Under the pieces are notes generated by a model. It ran no database searches. It was given only the letters and a program-made list of their open reading frames with translations, and was not told the origin of the DNA. This document shows, piece after piece, positions 22,406-34,667 of a DNA stretch of 64,000 nt. The stretch comes from Zerene cesonia (taxonomy: Eukaryota; Arthropoda; Insecta; Lepidoptera; Pieridae). Where the stretch lies: contig NC_052107.1 in NCBI RefSeq assembly GCF_012273895.1, positions 2,666,001-2,730,000 on the forward strand, read 5' to 3'. Position 1 is the stretch's first letter; each line of letters begins with the position of its first letter. The position numbers were made by a program, and so were the translations under genes.

Positions 22406-23108
22406 CTGATTTTCGCGTCACAACGGAGCATTTTTATTATGTGATTTGTACATGTGTTAAATGTGTAAATGGGTATAAGGAAGAAGTCAGATTTCAGTGA
22501 CAATCTATATTTTATAACAAATATTATCTTACAGTAATTACTTATAGCTATGTTCTACATAATATATATCTTCATATAGGCAATGGATACTAGATAAATG
22601 CACTCATTTTCACATCCATACAACATGTAAGAGCAACAGAGGAAGGTTAAATCCAATTTCACAATTTCCGTAGACAGACGATTAAATTACTTTTCCCGTT
22701 CCACATGAATGTCGGTAATGTGCTTTTGTATTGTTTACTTTTACAGTATTTTTCGTTAATCCGTGAAGGGAGATTCGCTAACAATATCGTGCAATTGTTG
22801 TGTTCTTTTCTTTGGTTTTAGGGTGTTGTATTTTGGAAAAGGTGGTTTTAGGGGGAGTCTGCTTGTAATATGCGTTTTAAATATAAAATTTAAAGGGTTA
22901 TTGTGATATATATCACATGTATGGAAAATATTCTAAGATTTAGAATGAATGAAATTTCATCTTATTTTATAATGACGCAAATTCCTAGTAGGTACGTGAT
23001 CCTTGACTGCTATAGTCTATATAAGTATCATCGTCGAAACTAGGCTACCGCACTTTTTAATTCGTATGGCTTAGTATACCTCCTTTTGTGCAACTGGTCT
23101 CCTTTTTA

Positions 23109-24108
23109 NNNNNNNNNNNNNNNNNNNNNNNNNNNNNNNNNNNNNNNNNNNNNNNNNNNNNNNNNNNNNNNNNNNNNNNNNNNNNNNNNNNNNNNNNNNN
23201 NNNNNNNNNNNNNNNNNNNNNNNNNNNNNNNNNNNNNNNNNNNNNNNNNNNNNNNNNNNNNNNNNNNNNNNNNNNNNNNNNNNNNNNNNNNNNNNNNNNN
23301 NNNNNNNNNNNNNNNNNNNNNNNNNNNNNNNNNNNNNNNNNNNNNNNNNNNNNNNNNNNNNNNNNNNNNNNNNNNNNNNNNNNNNNNNNNNNNNNNNNNN
23401 NNNNNNNNNNNNNNNNNNNNNNNNNNNNNNNNNNNNNNNNNNNNNNNNNNNNNNNNNNNNNNNNNNNNNNNNNNNNNNNNNNNNNNNNNNNNNNNNNNNN
23501 NNNNNNNNNNNNNNNNNNNNNNNNNNNNNNNNNNNNNNNNNNNNNNNNNNNNNNNNNNNNNNNNNNNNNNNNNNNNNNNNNNNNNNNNNNNNNNNNNNNN
23601 NNNNNNNNNNNNNNNNNNNNNNNNNNNNNNNNNNNNNNNNNNNNNNNNNNNNNNNNNNNNNNNNNNNNNNNNNNNNNNNNNNNNNNNNNNNNNNNNNNNN
23701 NNNNNNNNNNNNNNNNNNNNNNNNNNNNNNNNNNNNNNNNNNNNNNNNNNNNNNNNNNNNNNNNNNNNNNNNNNNNNNNNNNNNNNNNNNNNNNNNNNNN
23801 NNNNNNNNNNNNNNNNNNNNNNNNNNNNNNNNNNNNNNNNNNNNNNNNNNNNNNNNNNNNNNNNNNNNNNNNNNNNNNNNNNNNNNNNNNNNNNNNNNNN
23901 NNNNNNNNNNNNNNNNNNNNNNNNNNNNNNNNNNNNNNNNNNNNNNNNNNNNNNNNNNNNNNNNNNNNNNNNNNNNNNNNNNNNNNNNNNNNNNNNNNNN
24001 NNNNNNNNNNNNNNNNNNNNNNNNNNNNNNNNNNNNNNNNNNNNNNNNNNNNNNNNNNNNNNNNNNNNNNNNNNNNNNNNNNNNNNNNNNNNNNNNNNNN
24101 NNNNNNNN
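23109..24108. other. Assembly gap (1000 N)
   Basis: Exactly 1000 N. CAACTGGTCT occurs just before it (23091-23100) and just after it (24123-24132), which suggests a repeat at or within the gap. Confidence 0.99.
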
Positions 24109-24121
24109 AACTCTTTCTTTA

Positions 24122-24155
24122 ACAACTGGTCTAGGTTGGTACCTAGATCAGTTGT
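24122..24155. repeat. Near-perfect palindrome beside the gap
   Basis: ACAACTGGTCTAGGT, loop TGGT, ACCTAGATCAGTTGT: 14 of 15 positions pair. It could be the terminal structure of an element that lies in the gap. Confidence 0.6.
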
Positions 24156-24580
24156 CCAGGCCATAATAACGGCATCAAACATTGACACAAGCATATTGAT
24201 ACATAGTGACGAAATATGTAATGTGTAACGTGTAATTTTATAATTAACGTGTAATTTTAAAATTGTCATTGGTCTGTAGGTAGGTATCGCGTGTTGAAAA
24301 AGATGTATTCTAGACGCCAGGTGCGAATTTTCGGAACGTTTTAGTGACTATAATTAATAAATTAAGTTAAATAAACTTGTTTGCCGTCCTTTCTTAACCT
24401 ATGTATTAAATGTATGTTTAGTTTTCCGCATTACTTAAAATTTCTAGAAGCTTATATTTGCTCATAGTTTTAAAAGGGTATTAAGTACTATGAACATTTA
24501 AAAATATCTCGGCATATCTAAGTATAGAATAAATCTCACTAAGTATATAAATCAACTATAAAAAAAAATAACCTTACGCA

Positions 24581-24787
24581 TCCTATCCTACTAATATTAT
24601 AAATGCGAAAGTTTGTAAGGATGTGTGTGTGTTTGTTGCTCTTTCACGCAAAAACTTCTAAACCGATTGCAATAAAATTTGGTACGTAGATAGCTGGATA
24701 ACTGGAATAACATATAGACAACTTTTTATCCCGATATTCCTACGGGATACGGACTTAAGCGGGTGAAACCGCGGGTCGCAGCTAGTA
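24581..24787 (-). repeat. SINE-like element, family B
   Basis: Read on the minus strand it starts ACTAGCTGCGACCCGCGG, passes a cap of CCCGTAGGAATATCGGG and the AAATTT...CAATCGG core, and ends with GCGTGAAAGAGCAACAAAC, a CA tract, CTTTCGCATTTATAATATT and AGTAGGAT. Copies at 28329-28613 and 29247-29449. Very common in lepidopteran genomes; I believe it belongs to the Metulj-type SINEs but cannot verify the name. Confidence 0.85.
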
Positions 24788-25899
24788 TCAAATAAGTAAC
24801 CGACGTTCCCAAAACGAAGGTGGTTCTCAATTCCACTGTAGCTATTTTATATTGGGTTTGTTACTCGACACCAAATCACACGTGTTCCCTACGTAATTAT
24901 GAATTATACAAAAAAATGGTCCCTGATGTGACAAAAATTTAAATTAAATTTTAACTCATCCAGGCTCTCACAAAGGCCGCATCTTAGTGGTATAATGAAA
25001 GTTATCCTCTCGAAATGAGGAGCTTTATCGTAAAAAGGTACAATGTAATGTATACTGCGCGGCAGCGTGAGAATGAAATTTTGATAGCACCCCTCTAACA
25101 CAGTAAGTAGTAGGTAAAACGCGGTGTTACATGCCTTGTAAGGACTATGTAAAACATATTTTAGCGAACATATTGTTTAATAAAATTTCATATTATTAAA
25201 TGTTGTATTCTTGTGTCCAAAAGCTACAGCTCTTTAAAATCAGCTTTAAAAGTTTTGGTTATTCCAGCTTATTAACATGTTATGCTTATTATCATTATAA
25301 GGCACCTACTTCTACTATTATTTAATTTATTTAGTTGTCATAATTGATTTATGTTCATAAAAGCTCACTTCTATGTCACAGGCGCGTCGAAATAAAAACA
25401 ATTACCTACAATCTTGTTTAAATATTAATTGAACGACATTGACTACAACCAGATGCTATTGTTTAGACGTCATCATTAGTTCAGATGATAAATTTTGTCC
25501 TGTCAGTACAATAACGGCTGCGCGAATATTCAAATTGGTCGTTAACCTGCAACCGCCCATGTGTGGGTAATGGTTTACTAATAGGAAGAGGCCATTGTAC
25601 TCAGAATTGAACGCGCATTGGTCATAAATATTCAAATGTCACTAACCTATGTTGATTGTTTTCCCGAATACGTACAGGATTGGAGTTAATATTTAAACCT
25701 GCGCTAAATCTCCTTTCAACCCTTACTAATAGATAGATAGTTTTCGCATGATTGAATGGCAAATTCTTGTGCTGGTATAATATGGAATCTCAAGAACTTT
25801 TGAATTTAATACTGCTGCTAAGAAATTTGATATCTCGTCGAACACAAGAATTGGTCCTGTCTTATTATTATTTCATTACTTAAGTTGGTATCACAAAAT

Positions 25900-25906
<7 letters not shown>

Positions 25907-25933
<27 letters not shown>
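25907..25933. repeat. TA microsatellite
   Basis: Uninterrupted TA units. Confidence 0.9.
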
Positions 25934-27429
25934 CCATATTTGTTATTTCTAAATCTAGGGGTAGGAAGGGGTAGGAATAATATTATATGAACCATAATGA
26001 TATGATATAAAAAAGTTACTGCAAATTTTATACCTTTTTAATGATAAAAAGATCAGAGTAATTATTCAGTGACCAATAGCCGTGCAGCTGCTTTTGCCAC
26101 AAACAAAATTTGGCGAAAGCTGAACAGTAATCTAATGATAAAATCCGTACAGCTGTATTTCATCAACGAAAAGCAGTACTTTACGATTTAAAGCGATTAC
26201 TTATTCAGGAAGCAATCTAACGTCCCTGATCAATATTGAACCGGTCGCTTTATGTCGCCTTTTCTGTTTGATTGGAAGATTTCTTTCCCCTGACCTGAAA
26301 ATAAAAACACTTTGAGTCTAATGGTAATTTACTTACGGAATTTGGGCGGGGTTTTGGACTTCTAATGCGCTATTTGAATTCTCATTGACAATATTTACAC
26401 TTTAGTAGCAATCCAGTTTAGTATAAATAATATAAATCTTCATATTGTTGTACAGTTTATATAGAACTGTACTTTTCAATTATAATTAAATTAAAACTAT
26501 GAAAACTTTCACCGATAATGATGAATCCTGCTCAATTCAGCAGCTTCACATACGTCTATTCTGCTGTTAAATATAATATATATTTAATTGACACTTTAGA
26601 TACGTTTAGTTCAGACCACGTTTACTATCATAGAAAACAAAACTTAATAAGAACTTTTATTGACAAAAAGTCTTTACTTATTTTGCAAAGGAACTTCAAA
26701 GATTTATTCAATCCCGGGACAGAAACCAAATTGCATACTTACGAGTAGCGAAGAATCGTCAAACGTCTGATCCATATAAGAGACGAAGAAATATATCACG
26801 CTCAGTTGGAGATTGCATTTCACTTCAGCTATACATCTGCTAAGGGATATTACTTTTATAACGGATAAACGATATCAGTAAATTGATTTCCTCACAGTAA
26901 ACTAAAGCCTGATAAAAATCGAGACAGAAATTGGCGCTTTCGATACCATTTCTATTCATCACGAACATTGAACACATATTGAGAAATGTATACCATTTTA
27001 TTATAACGCCTGACGTCCTATTGTGATAGAAATTTCATCTGCTTCTTATTTTAGCTTTTCGATAATCGATTAAATATGTCGATCAGAAGTTTTGAAGCGA
27101 TAATATCTAGTTGAACCCATTTTGGTCTATAAAAAGAAAATAAATAGGTACGTAAAGAGACAAAGAAACGACATTAATCTCATCTTAAACACTGTTAGCT
27201 GTAAAAGATCTATGCAAAATGAATTTCCAATAATGTCTATCAGTATTGAAAGGTCTGGAATTGAATTGCAATAAAATATCTTGTTACGTACTTTCAAACG
27301 GGCGTAATGGTTCTTATATGAATATTGGTTTGGTTATTTATAACGAGATTTTCAAATAATAAAAGTTTAAAGACGTGCGATGTTAGAATTTTCCCAGTGT
27401 ACAAGTATTGCTATATTAGCATTAATTAA

Positions 27430-27775
27430 TTTTTATTGTGGGAGTCGAGCACGCTTCGGCACGAATTGGGCCAGCTCGCACCGGGGAAGTACCACACCCC
27501 CACAGAAAACCGGCGTGAAATAGTGGCATGCCACTGTGTTTCGTACGGTGAGTGGGGGAGCCGGAGGCCTATTTCCTTTTCCTCACCCGTTCCAGTCCAT
27601 TCCTTCTTTCCTGTCATGAATCCGTTCCTTTTCCCTTACCCACTAAAAGCGAGCAGCGCATTCGCAGAGGCACTACCTTTGCGAATGTTCATGGGCGGTG
27701 GTGATCGTTTACCATCAGGCGAACCACCAGCTCAGTTGCCCGCTATGACATAAAAAAAAAAAAAAAAAAAAAAAA
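27430..27775 (+). repeat. Poly-A retroposon, family H, nearly intact copy
   Basis: About 320 bp from TTTTATTGTGGGAGTCGAG to CGCTATGACAT followed by A24. A second close copy lies at 37040-37378 (minus), and decayed copies at 8237, 46226, 48891, 50341 and 60551. The 5' boundary near TTTTATTGTGG is shared with the 37-kb copy, and roughly with the 48.9-kb copy, as expected for a discrete non-autonomous retroposon or the 3' end of a LINE. An open frame of 105 codons without an ATG start is kept in both good copies. No clear target-site duplication. Confidence 0.85.
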
Positions 27776-28328
27776 TAAGATATATTTGAGATATATGTAT
27801 ATTTTTGATTGCAAACCCTTTGATTTGCTCCAAAATTTTCTTTCGATTTTTAATTAGTATAAGATTTTGTAAGAAGTTAAAAGATTGCTGTTGGCTAATG
27901 TGAACAAAGCTATTATTTAACACTATTTATTGATACATGTATACCATATAACATATCGATTAATTTTTAACTGACAACGCCTAATACCGTTAACACAAAT
28001 ATATCGCATGCGGAATGAACTTCCTACAATAGATGGACTAGACAAGTCCAAAAACGAATTCAATTAAGTTACCGTTAAATATTAATCGCCGTGCAAATTG
28101 TATGTCTTTACAAGGTTGCACTCCACTTTTTGTACTAATTACATATTGTTATGCTTGTCACTAAGTAATAAAGACGACACAATGCATCGTGGGAAAACAA
28201 TTTATCATCATTCGTATCACAGGTAATAACATCATGATTGTTACATCTACGTTAACTGTGTACGAGGAGGAAGTTCGGTGACTTACCGTCAACCGATTTA
28301 AATTGCTCAGTTACTAGCATTATCATGT

Positions 28329-28613
28329 ACTAGCTGCGCCCCGCGGTTTCATCCGCGTAAGTCCTTATTCCGTAGGAATATCGGAATAAAAAGTTGCCTA
28401 TATGTTATACCAGTTGTCCAGCTGTCTACGTACCAAATTTCATTGCAATCGATTCAATAGTTTAATTTTTAGCTTTATAGCATTGAAATGCTTTAAAAAT
28501 GAGAAATTTTGAAAGAATAGAAAAAGTTCAGTTGTTTTTGCGTGAAAGAGCAACAAACACACACACACATCCTTACAAACTTTCGCATTTATAATTTTAG
28601 TAGGAAGTAGGAT
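28329..28613 (+). repeat. SINE-like element, family B, with internal insertion
   Basis: Begins ACTAGCTGCGCCCCGCGG and ends TTATAATTTTAGTAGGAAG then TAGGAT. Compared with the copy at 24581 it carries about 70 extra AT-rich bases around 28468-28537. Confidence 0.85.
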
Positions 28614-29246
28614 GTGAGCGAATGTAACCAGAATAATTCGTGGAAAACGAAGATATAAAGCTTATCGAAGTAACCATAGACGAACTTACTTGAATTTTAT
28701 AAAGATTATAAACGCCTAAAACCTGATCACCTATTGATATCATTGGAATCAGCGCGCACAGGGTAAAAAGTGTTATAAGTTATAACTTAAGTCATGGTCC
28801 ATTTGCAAAATACAAAATTTCCTTCAATTTAGTTCCGCCTTTAACAACGGTATTAATGTAAAATTTCGAATATAATAAACAATATACAAACTATCCAGTA
28901 ATCATCAAATCTTTTTTGGTTACGGGTTTTACTATTCGCCAAATAAATATTGGGAATCTATATTTACTTAATGCGAGGTATTCTAACAAAGACCTTGTCA
29001 GAGGATAAGATCAGATGTAACCCTCTGTCTCACAAAATCAGACATATCATTCTAATTTATTTTTCGGCTCGAATCTTTAGTTTCTTATTGTGTTACTGGA
29101 TTAACGAATTAGAAAGATAAGTCTACTTTCTCTTAAAATTAATATGTACTAATCAACAATAATTTTTACGAAACCAGCAAAAGCATTTATAATGTAAAAG
29201 AAAACAGTGGTAAGGCATATGAATGCAGGTCTTAATATAATTATTG

Positions 29247-29449
29247 AATTTCACCCGCGTAAGTCCGTATCCCGTAGGAATATTGGGATAAAAAATTGCC
29301 TATATTTTATTTCAGTTGTTCAGCTATGTACGTATTAAATTTCATTGCAAACGGTTCAGCAGTTTTTGCATGAAAGAGCAACAAACACAAACACACATCC
29401 TTACAAACTTTCGCATTTATAATATTAGTAGGAAATAGGATAGTAGGAT
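29247..29449 (+). repeat. SINE-like element, family B, 5'-truncated
   Basis: Starts at TTTCACCCGCGTAAGTCCG and lacks the ACTAGCTGCGCCCC head. Otherwise collinear with the family, ending AATATTAGTAGGAAATAGG. Confidence 0.85.
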
Positions 29450-29989
29450 TTAAAAACATTTCCGTAAAGCTTAACTCAGAACAATAAATACATATCCAAG
29501 TTTATAATAGATCAATACAGCTACTATAAAATGTACCTACTGCAGATGTATGCACAGACCCTGAGGTTTGCGCTCGTATATTGCAGTTTGTAGAGCGTGC
29601 GATACGGTTCAACGAGCCACTCATTGACGTAACGGGGTATCGGGTTACAAGAACCAACTGTTTTCAAAACTATACCTATTATTGTCGTTGGTAGACGTTT
29701 ATTTAATCGCTTTGAAAATGCATTTTTTTCCATTAATCCTACGAGTCCTTGTTGTTTATAATTTTCCAAGGACTATTTGCATCACTTGCTGCTAAAGTCG
29801 CTGACAACATATGACACTTTACATAACGTATTGTTACATACATTATTTAACTTACAGATGCGGAGAGAGTATATCCAGAAGTTGTGAAACTGCTTATTAT
29901 TTTTATTATCAGCTAAGCTTTTCCATTAGGATAATCAATCCCTTTAATTTTACGCTTATAGCAGAGATATATCTTAATATATACAAATC

Positions 29990-30178
29990 CAGTATTATGA
30001 TGTATGTTCCCAATGAACTCTTCACCAACTCAACCGATTTTAATGAAATTTGGCATTTTGTGTGTAATTTGGTCCAACTTAAGTTATAGAATAGTTTTAA
30101 TTTCGATTTATTATTCCAATAATTTTTAATCTTAATATTTTTAATTATTACTCAGCCACAGCAACGCGGGTATGCTAG
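29990..30178 (+). repeat. SINE- or Helitron-like element, family C
   Basis: Contains ATGATGTATGTTCCCAATGA, CCAACTCAACCGATTTTAAT and ends CAGCAACGCGGGTATGCTAGT. A near-identical copy is at 34476-34667. The CTAG(T) end could suit either a Helitron 3' end or a SINE flank; I cannot decide. Confidence 0.75.
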
Positions 30179-31319
30179 TAGGTAATAAATAAGTAGATAG
30201 TATTATTGTTACCGCTAAAATGTATTAGACGATACCACACATAATCAAGAAATACTTTACGTCATTGCTTGCAAAGCATTGCACACGGATGCGATTCACT
30301 AGACACACAAGATTGGAGCTGATAATGTCAAGGCTACACGGCATTTAGCGAGATATGGGTGCTATCGTCGGCATTGAATATATATTTGGACACATTGCCT
30401 GAGCCTTGTCCTGCTTTCACTTATCACAACTGGCATTTCATAGTACAGAATACACAAAAAAACAACTATTTTACGATATAGGCGAGGGTATAGAAGCCTG
30501 CTGCGCAATTAACTTCACTTGGATGACGTCAACCGTCTCCAAAAATGTGTAGGCGTCGTCCCAGCTTATTCATGCAAAATTGTTACGAAGATAAGAATTC
30601 TTACAATTTTTTATTGAGTAATATTTTGAGTGATGATAAAATAAGTGTTGCAAAAGTTTTTGCATCAAACAAGATAAGATACTTAAAACTAAATTGAAAG
30701 TATAAAATATTCACTTGGTAATTTTAAATTGATAACTAGCCATACCTTCGGAACTTGACAGAATCTTAAAAGTTTTCTCCTGATCCCGCTGAAGGGCATA
30801 AAATATCCAAGCCGATATTGCTTGTAAAATCCCGTCCATAAATATTCAAACTGTTTACAGGAAGTTGGGTATGGAAGAGTAAATTGAGTGAAGGGGTAAC
30901 ATAAGATCTCTGGGAAACAATGAGGGCTCGTGAATTGTTGTGGCGTGTACGTGCGACTTTGGATGTCAAAAAATGTTCTGGATTTTTAGATTCATAGCTA
31001 GGTTTAACATAAATTAACAATTTTGTAAGACATTTTCTATTCCTATTCCTAATACACAGAGGGACATATTATTGTACTCGGACGTAAAAGTATGTTTTTC
31101 TATAGTAGATAGCTAATACATTTGATGCCTTGGTGATTAATGTAAACTTCAGTATGACAGCTAGGTTCATAAATTTGATATATAAATAAATACCGTTTTG
31201 ACAAGAAAGAATTCAAGGACTAATAATTGATTGTGAAATTTTAAAAATAAGAGTTTAAAATATCTCCAAGTAGGAAACAGATGTGTATTTTATTTGATAA
31301 GTGTTTAAATTATAAATTC

Positions 31320-31440
31320 CATCAGGTCCCTTCCGTGGCCTGTATTTAAGAATGCGGCGTAAAGCTTTGCCGTATTTAAGTGAGCACTTAATGAAAGACT
31401 CGGCGCAAGCCGTTCCGAGTATTACTGGAAGCTTCGGATT
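31320..31440. promoter_or_regulatory. Candidate enhancer with inverted NK-2-type sites
   Basis: A GC-richer block. GTATTTAAG occurs twice, exactly 30 bp apart (31342-31350, 31372-31380). The second copy runs into TTAAGTG-AG-CACTTAA (31376-31391), a perfect inverted pair of the core recognised by NK-2 class homeodomain proteins (TTAAGTG/CACTTAA). Function is inferred. Confidence 0.3.
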
Positions 31441-31863
31441 TAGACGGATTTATCAGTCATTTGCGTACAGATTTAATTGTTGAATAGAATTTGCTTTTGG
31501 ATTCAGATTTTAAGGTACTATTTTGAGCTATTTAAGAATTTATGAATGCCATTTTTGCTATTAAAGCTTTGTTAAGTAATAGTTTTATTATAACTCAGTG
31601 TAATCACTTAAGCGCATGAAGAAGCTCTACCGACTTTAATGTATTTGCACAGTTATGTGAAAATTAAATAATTTAAAAAGGGATATTAAACGCGATATTT
31701 TTTATTTCACTTGTTATTGGTCCCAACGATTGTAACTCGACGAAATTAATCATTAAAAACCCCCATTTCAAAAACAACAAGAAAATGTGAATTTGGAAGT
31801 AAGTATGACAGTGTAATATAAGCATATCGTTCAATTCCCCTTTCTCTGATCATCGGTAAAAGG

Positions 31864-31910
31864 TTTTTTTTTTTTTTTTTTTTTTTAATAAAAATCATCT
31901 TTATTTATTT
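31864..31910 (-). repeat. Retroposed 3' end (poly-T with AATAAA on minus strand)
   Basis: T23 at 31864-31886 follows, on the minus strand, two AATAAA hexamers within about 25 bases. This is the look of a polyadenylated RNA copied into DNA. The extent of the body upstream on the minus strand is unclear. Confidence 0.5.
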
Positions 31911-32596
31911 AGCTTCAACTCTTATTCGATTCGTATGTCTAAAAACTAATAATGAAAATATGACGAATAAACATGTAATAAGATATTAATATAAATCCTT
32001 AGACTGTATCATAACTCATTAAAAAAATAACCTTTTTTCAAATCTCAGATATACCCTATACAATATACGTAGACATACCCTTGCGTAAGTATACGTTAAA
32101 AACAGAAGGGACTGTAAAATACTTACAATATTAATTAATTGTGCTTTAAACTTCAGTTATTCATTCAGCTAGGCAATGGAATCAATTAATGAGAAGTTAT
32201 CTCATTAAGAATCAACAAAGTGCATCAGTATTCTATAGGAGATTCGTTTAAAATCCAATCCGAAGTCAATTTGCAATACCTTATAGGTCGTCGATAATTG
32301 TCAGCTCAAGCCGTAACTTTTAAATGATTTCATGAGGATTTCTAAGGAGCGAACGTTAAGGTTCATTGATTTGGTTATCTTAATTATTGGAAGGGTTTAT
32401 TTTAGGTATTGCCAACTAATGGAGCGTGGATTTTTCCATTCTTTTGAACATGACGCTGCAGAATTTTCAAAAAAAAAATAACTGTATTGGTCCCATTTTA
32501 GAATTTATAGTGGTACGGAGGGGGGGTCCTCAGAGACGTCAGTGAACTTTTTTGGAGAAACGAATTATCTTCATTTATTTTAAATACATTTATTTT

Positions 32597-32645
32597 CTTT
32601 CATCTGATTTTCTGAGCTGTTATAGCTCAGAAAATCAGATGAAAG
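32597..32645. repeat. 22-bp perfect hairpin, 5-nt loop
   Basis: Positions 32597-32618 (starting CTTTCATCTGATTTTC) pair exactly with 32624-32645 around the loop GTTAT. The flanks on both sides are AT-rich and partly complementary (TTTTAAATA on the left, TTTTAAATAAAT on the right). It may be a fold-back element or a source of small RNA. Confidence 0.8.
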
Positions 32646-34292
32646 CCAAACGATTTTAAATAAATATTACGCATTATTATTTTGCTCAACAACGTAGGTA
32701 TGTAATAAAGGTATAATTACATCATTATGAGAAGGAATAAGGTATTAATTATCCAAATAGAAACCTTACAAAGAAATTATGTTCCCTCTTATCTTCGGAA
32801 TAGGATTGCCTGTTACACAACCTATTTAAGCCGAAAGCTATCGTTTAGGTAAATGAGTGGCTATTAACGTAGTGCTTTGGAATATTACTTCGTATTTATT
32901 GATATCTTTATTTAAATCTCTACTTTTAATGTATCGATGTTTTGGCTTAATGGATTTGTTCAAAGACAAGTTATGTGTATACTTAGGCGATTATTCTTGA
33001 TAAATGTACGCTTTTTGTGATTGTATTTTAATCTTTTGGTAATTTTTGTTGTAGATATTATTTGTTAAGATACCCTGCCTAGTCTGTCAAACTGCAGTCA
33101 GTTAAAATACACACAGACAGTTGACATAAGAAGGACAATATAAAGAGTTTGAAAGCTAATTTTTCCTTCTTACATATATACCTTCTCATTTTGTTCGCTT
33201 TTTTAACATTTTTTCCGCCCTAACAACACAGATCGGTTTTGTGTGAAATTTTATACATCTATAGGTCTATATGAATACAAATTAAGCACTCAATTTTTTT
33301 TTTAATCGATGCAACCACCTAAAGGAGTTGAGTGATTGATTTATAGTTACATTTTCAATAAAATTTATGTTATTACTAATATTTGTTCATTTAAAATCGG
33401 TTTATGGCCATTAAAAAACGGTAAAAGTAAACTCGATTCAATGTAAACAAAACAAAAACTAACATACCTACTTCGTTATTCGTCATACTCGTGAAAAGAG
33501 AATGTTTTTATGAAACTGTATTTCTAGTTTTTGTTCACTTATTGGGAGTGCCGCCGTATTTTTATTATATAATAGTTAAGTACTTGCTTGTCCGTATTTT
33601 ATCGATCTTTGCCCCGTGTTGCAATAATGTAAAATTAATTCAAAATGAATGGATACAAATATCTCTATAATCGTCGATTACCCTTGAACTTCTATCTAGT
33701 AGAATAATGTACCCAGTGCTATGTACCATGTACCGGTAATATGGATACAAAATACAAATATAATAAGACTTAAAATGAATCTATCAGATTACAGTACTAC
33801 TAGAATTTAGAAAAATATTGCCTGCCATAGGCAATCACGGAAAATACGCACATCTCTGTAGCAAGCTAACCGATAGTAAGTATAATATAGTTATTATAAA
33901 GCTTGATAAATGATACATATAAATTATGTTAACAAAGTTTTAGACGTACTTAGAGAGGTATAAGGTACCCTAAACCCATATCAACTCAGAAAGAGGCGTT
34001 GAGTCAGCGGCCGAAGCGCCGGGGGTGGCCGGGTCAAAATACAAATGAATTATAATTGCAATTAAATTATGTACAAATAGTAATAGTTTATTTATGAAGA
34101 TTTTATTTCTATTATCGCAACTCAGATTGCAAACTCACATCTCGAACTGAAGATAGTCAAGAATTGTGTTAAAGAACAGCGTTAGATACCGTATCTACCG
34201 TGTCAGTTACTTACACGAAATTTAAAAATTTATATACGTACTGTAGAAAATTTACTGTGACGTTACTGCTAGTGTTTGCTTAATAAACTGCC

Positions 34293-34350
34293 AGCGATCT
34301 GTCCCGGGCTTCGCCCGTGGTATGTATGTAGCCTATCTCACTCGGTAAAG
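34293..34350 (+). repeat. SINE fragment
   Basis: CCCGGGCTTCGCCCGTGGTA and TGTAGCCTATCTCACTCGG resemble the heads of family A and related elements. Confidence 0.5.
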
Positions 34351-34475
34351 ATGCAGCTTAAATACGAGAATTTATATCACAAACATACCTACATAAAAAT
34401 ACAAACATTTCCTGCATATTAAATTAGTTTTCAGTTTAGGAATTAAATCCAATATACCAATTTATATATAAAAAA

Positions 34476-34667
34476 CAGTGTCATGATGTATGTTCCCAAT
34501 GAACTCTTCACCAACTCAACCGATTTTGATGAAATTTGGCATTTTATGTGTAATTTGGTCCAACTTAAGATATAGGATAATTTTTATTTCGATAAATTAT
34601 ACAAATAATTTATAATTAACAATAAATTTAGCCACACACACAGCAACGCGTGGCCGGATATACTAGT
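34476..34667 (+). repeat. SINE- or Helitron-like element, family C
   Basis: Near-identical to 29990-30178, with a fuller end GCAACGCGTGGCCGGATATA then CTAGT. Confidence 0.75.

Larger units (their letters stand above)
12152..23108. other. Long AT-rich stretch without recognisable genes
   Basis: Either the first intron of the gene starting at 12046 or intergenic DNA. No convincing splice-bounded exon on either strand. It holds a retroelement fragment (13001-13064), GC-richer islands (15330-15480, 15715-16000), hairpins (16795-16833, 20171-20211), small TA and GTTT microsatellites (22271, 22384), and otherwise AT-rich unique sequence. The 105-codon open frame at 21273-21590 resembles nothing I know and has neutral composition. 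Confidence 0.6.

Noticed and set aside
23086..24269. Open frames over 340 codons on both strands at the second gap
   Set aside because: Artefacts of N bases that contain no stop codons.
27426..27753. 105-codon frame as a host protein
   Set aside because: It lies entirely in a multi-copy poly-A retroposon and lacks an ATG start.
30524..30531. TGACGTCA (CRE/ATF palindrome)
   Set aside because: A single 8-mer is expected about once by chance here; no supporting context.
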